Origin: DASRAA01 sp036512955
GTDB lineage: Bacteria; Acidobacteriota; Terriglobia; Terriglobales; Acidobacteriaceae
Assembly (NCBI GenBank): GCA_036512955.1
Contig: DATBZX010000294.1
Location: 1 to 64,000, forward strand
DNA: 64,000 nt
Direction of reading: 5' to 3'
Below the pieces are notes generated by a model, which was not told the DNA's origin, did no database searches, and saw only the letters and a list, made by a program, of their open reading frames with translations. Of this stretch, positions 61,454 to 64,000 are shown piece by piece; within the stretch, counting starts at the first letter, position 1; each line of letters opens with the position of its first letter. The position numbers were made by a program, and so were the translations under genes.

Positions 61454-63124
61454 ATGGCGGCAAAGTACATCTTTGTGACTGGTGGCGTTGTGTCTTCGCT
61501 TGGTAAGGGACTGGCAGCGGCCTCAATTGGCTGCCTCATGGAGAGCCGGGGCCTGAAAGTAGCTCTGCAGAAGTTCGATCCTTATCTCAACGTCGATCCC
61601 GGAACCATGTCGCCGTTCCAGCACGGCGAGGTTTTCGTCACCGACGACGGCGCCGAAACCGATCTCGACCTGGGACACTACGAGCGCTTCACCCACAGCC
61701 GCCTGAGCCGCGATAACAACTGGACCACCGGCCGGATTTACGAAACCATCATCGCCAAAGAGCGGCGCGGAGATTATCTCGGTAAAACCGTGCAGGTCAT
61801 TCCGCACGTCACCAACGAAATCAAGAGCGCCATGAAGAAAGTCGCCCCGGACGTCGACCTGGTCATCGTCGAGATCGGCGGCACCGTTGGAGACATCGAG
61901 TCGCTGCCTTTCATCGAGGCCATCCGCCAGATGAGGCAGGAACTCGGCCGTGAGAGCACGCTGTTCGTGCATGTCACGCTTGTGCCGTACATAGCCGCGG
62001 CAGGCGAACTGAAGACTAAGCCGACGCAGCACTCGGTGAAAGAACTGCTCAGCGTCGGGATTCAGCCGGACATTTTGTTGTGCCGCACCGACCGCTACCT
62101 GTCGCACGATATCAAGTCGAAGATTGCGCTGTTCTGCAACGTCGAAGAGGAGGCGGTGATCACCGGCAAGGACGTCGCCTCAATCTACGAGGTCCCGTTG
62201 GTCTTCGCTCACGAGAAGGTAGATCAGCTGGCGCTTCGTTACCTGCACATTCAGGCGCCGGAGCCGGACCTCGCCAAATGGGAGGACCTGGTCCATCGAA
62301 TCTACAACCCAAAAGACGACGTCACCATTGGCATAGTAGGCAAATATGTTGAGTACGAGGACTCTTACAAATCGCTGAAGGAAGCGCTGGTCCACGGCGC
62401 GGTGGCTCACAACCTGAAGCTCAACGTGGACTGGATTGAAGCCGAGGGTCTTGAGTCGATGGACCAGACTGTGCAGGCGCAACTGGAGCAGGTCGACGGG
62501 ATCCTGGTTCCGGGTGGATTTGGCAAGCGCGGAATTGAGGGCATGTTGAAGGGCATTCAATACGCTCGCGAAAACAACGTGCCGTATTTCGGAATATGCC
62601 TGGGCATGCAAACGGCATGCATTGAATTTGCCCGCAACGTCTGTGGACTGGAGCAGGCCAACTCCAGTGAGTTCGATCCTGCAACCCCTCACCGCGTCAT
62701 CTACAAGCTGCGCGAGTTGCGAGGAGTCGAAGAGTTGGGCGGAACCATGCGCCTGGGGGCGTGGGCCTGCCGGCTGGAGGCGGGATCACTGGCCCAGCGA
62801 GCGTATGGACAAACCGAGATCAGCGAGCGCCACCGGCACCGCTACGAGTTCAATCGCGAATACGAAAGTATGCTGACAGCGGGCGGCTTACGTATTAGCG
62901 GATCAACCCCGGACGGGACCTACGTCGAGATCGTCGAACTTCCCGGCCATCCTTTCTTCCTTGGGTGCCAGTTCCATCCCGAATTCAAGTCGAAGCCGCT
63001 TGAGCCTCATCCTCTATTTACGGCGTTCGTGGAAGCCAGTTATGAGAACCGCAGGAATCGGCTGGAAAAGCGGGGGAGCGAAGCTGTAGAACAATTTCTC
63101 CGTCCAGAGAAATTGAAACAGTGA
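61454..63124 (+). CDS. pyrG: CTP synthase
   Basis: A 556-residue enzyme making CTP from UTP and glutamine. The N-terminal amidoligase motif is TGGVVSSLGKGLAAASIG; the C-terminal glutaminase has the catalytic Cys in FGICLGMQTA and His/Glu in FHPEFKSKP. AGAGGAAGC precedes the ATG. It is followed after a remnant gene by kdsA, a frequent neighbour. Confidence 0.98.
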   Translation: MAAKYIFVTGGVVSSLGKGLAAASIGCLMESRGLKVALQKFDPYLNVDPGTMSPFQHGEVFVTDDGAETDLDLGHYERFTHSRLSRDNNWTTGRIYETIIAKERRGDYLGKTVQVIPHVTNEIKSAMKKVAPDVDLVIVEIGGTVGDIESLPFIEAIRQMRQELGRESTLFVHVTLVPYIAAAGELKTKPTQHSVKELLSVGIQPDILLCRTDRYLSHDIKSKIALFCNVEEEAVITGKDVASIYEVPLVFAHEKVDQLALRYLHIQAPEPDLAKWEDLVHRIYNPKDDVTIGIVGKYVEYEDSYKSLKEALVHGAVAHNLKLNVDWIEAEGLESMDQTVQAQLEQVDGILVPGGFGKRGIEGMLKGIQYARENNVPYFGICLGMQTACIEFARNVCGLEQANSSEFDPATPHRVIYKLRELRGVEELGGTMRLGAWACRLEAGSLAQRAYGQTEISERHRHRYEFNREYESMLTAGGLRISGSTPDGTYVEIVELPGHPFFLGCQFHPEFKSKPLEPHPLFTAFVEASYENRRNRLEKRGSEAVEQFLRPEKLKQ

Positions 63125-63193
63125 TTGCAAGGGCTTTGCGACCATTGTCGGCTGCGGTAAGTAACTTAAATCATTGCTGTAAGTGGTTATCTT

Positions 63194-63559
63194 TTGCGCG
63201 GAATCCGCGCCTTGCATTATGCCACGGGTAACAATCCCTACACGTTCGGTCCAAACTCGCAGGTATTTACGGTTACCATCGGCTCCAACACAGTTTCTGG
63301 TTTGATGTCCGTCCAGGCGCTGTACATTGGCGGACCCTACGGGTTTTTCGCAGGCAAGTACCAAATCTCCAGCTCAACTTGGGGTTTCGTACAGACCGGC
63401 TACCCGGTAGGCGCGCTGATTGACATCGATTTCGTGACCTACAATGGCAAGCTCTCTTCCGGCGAACTCGTTCCCCAGTCGGTTCCTGAGCCGGGCACGA
63501 TGGGTCTCCTCGGATCGGGTCTTCTGGCTGCAGCCGGAATGCTGCGTCGCAAGCTGTAG
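63194..63559 (+). pseudogene. Remnant of a PEP-CTERM exported protein
   Basis: About 121 codons from a TTG. The C-terminus is a clear PEP-CTERM sorting signal: VPEPGTMGLLGSGLLAAAGM followed by RRKL, i.e. the VPEP motif, a hydrophobic helix and a basic tail. No signal peptide precedes the body (NPYTFGPNSQVFTV onward), and the 70 bases after pyrG cannot supply one in frame, so the N-terminal part is missing. It looks like the 3' end of a decayed gene. A small GCGCGGA/TCCGCGC hairpin (63196-63210) is at its start. Confidence 0.7.
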
Positions 63560-63614
63560 TCATTCGGCCGTCAGGCGGATTCCCCGACCGAGTTGAAGCG
63601 GCCATTGCTGTTCC

Positions 63615-63650
63615 AATTCCCGGCATCGAAAGATGCCGGGAATTTGTTTT
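63615..63650 (+). terminator. Rho-independent terminator
   Basis: A 13-bp perfect stem (AATTCCCGGCATC with GATGCCGGGAATT) around a GAAA tetraloop, followed by TTGTTTT. It separates the remnant and pyrG from kdsA. Confidence 0.93.
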
Positions 63651-63818
63651 GTCAGTCCCCAAAGCGCCCAGCCACCAAAGCTCCGCCGTCGGTTGCTAAA
63701 ACTCTGCAGTTCGGCCTCAGAGAACGGGTCGTTTTGTAGCAGTGACGTGCCCATTATCTGTGCAGTAGGATGTTTGTAGACGCGGGTCTCTCGATCCGCT
63801 TACCTTCGGAGCGAGCGG

Positions 63819-64000
63819 ATGGCTCAAGGCTTCACCATCGGGCAGGTCCGTGTCGGGAATGGCGGGTTGTTCCTGATTGCCGGGCCCTGCGTGATCGAAA
63901 GCGAAGCGCACGCGTTGAAAATGGCTGAAGCCATAGCCTCGATCGCGCGCGACAAGAAGCTTCCGTACATCTTTAAAGCTTCCTACGATAAAGCCAACCG
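63819..64000 (+). CDS. kdsA: 3-deoxy-D-manno-octulosonate 8-phosphate synthase, N-terminal part
   Basis: The first 60 residues are visible; the gene runs out of the window. LFLIAGPCVIES and FKASYDKANR are the family motifs binding PEP and the arabinose phosphate. It makes KDO-8-phosphate for lipopolysaccharide, so a Gram-negative outer membrane with LPS is expected. GGAGCG precedes the ATG. Confidence 0.93.
   Translation, partial: MAQGFTIGQVRVGNGGLFLIAGPCVIESEAHALKMAEAIASIARDKKLPYIFKASYDKAN

Overview
The window is a gene-dense chromosomal segment of about 64 kb. GC is roughly 58-60% by eye, with a few AT-richer patches. It is most likely from an acidobacterium of the Terriglobia/Koribacter type. 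The grounds are indirect: a PEP-CTERM sorting signal, a FecR protein with a Tyr/Trp/Gly-rich tail, an HpnJ-type radical SAM protein, a small Cys/His-rich protein of a kind I associate with this group, and dispersed palindromic intergenic repeats. No rRNA, tRNA, complete IS element or CRISPR array was recognised.

Layout. 1-15.6 kb is mostly housekeeping and carbon metabolism: the C-terminal part of acetyl-CoA synthetase, an M1 peptidase with a membrane partner, a phosphofructokinase with PPi-type active-site residues, ruvC, a FecR-domain protein, Memo and rsmA, glycogen synthase, and an exported GH13 glucosidase. 16-21.4 kb holds a NarL-type two-component pair, a BON-domain lipoprotein, a prepilin peptidase and a DinB-like protein. 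21.5-24.6 kb is a nitric-oxide defence operon: an RIC-type Fe-S repair protein followed by a single-subunit quinol NO reductase, with a dyad-symmetric candidate operator upstream. After an APC permease comes an accessory region (26.2-32 kb). It has palindromic repeats and an AT-richer three-gene island: a radical SAM enzyme, a two-TM protein with a GAF-like domain, and a deoxynucleoside-kinase-like P-loop protein.

32-40.2 kb carries an HpnJ-like radical SAM gene, an adaptor-TPR-TolC operon with no pump, queF, an MFS carrier and a glycosyltransferase. At 40.2-40.8 kb an AhpD-like gene has an in-frame TGA exactly at the second redox Cys (CxxU), followed by a SECIS-like hairpin, so it is a candidate selenoprotein. 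An anti-sigma switch pair follows. 42.2-49.0 kb is a TetR-controlled run with an enoyl-CoA-hydratase-family enzyme, a rhodanese, a three-subunit molybdenum hydroxylase of 4-hydroxybenzoyl-CoA reductase type (the beta subunit has the four-Cys insert) and an amidohydrolase.

49-58.4 kb contains engB, two repeat blocks, a YtrA-type regulator with its membrane partner, and the protein quality-control series tig-clpP-clpX-lon. 58.6-64 kb has a GH10 xylanase, an ABM-fold protein, a family 5 uracil-DNA glycosylase, pyrG, a PEP-CTERM gene remnant and the start of kdsA.

The most interesting items are the candidate selenoprotein, the radical SAM/GAF-membrane/nucleoside-kinase island, and the hairpin repeat families (the tandem units at 49.7-49.9 kb and the dispersed ones at 26.8, 31.7 and 50.0 kb). 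All functional calls come from reading motifs; no database search was possible.
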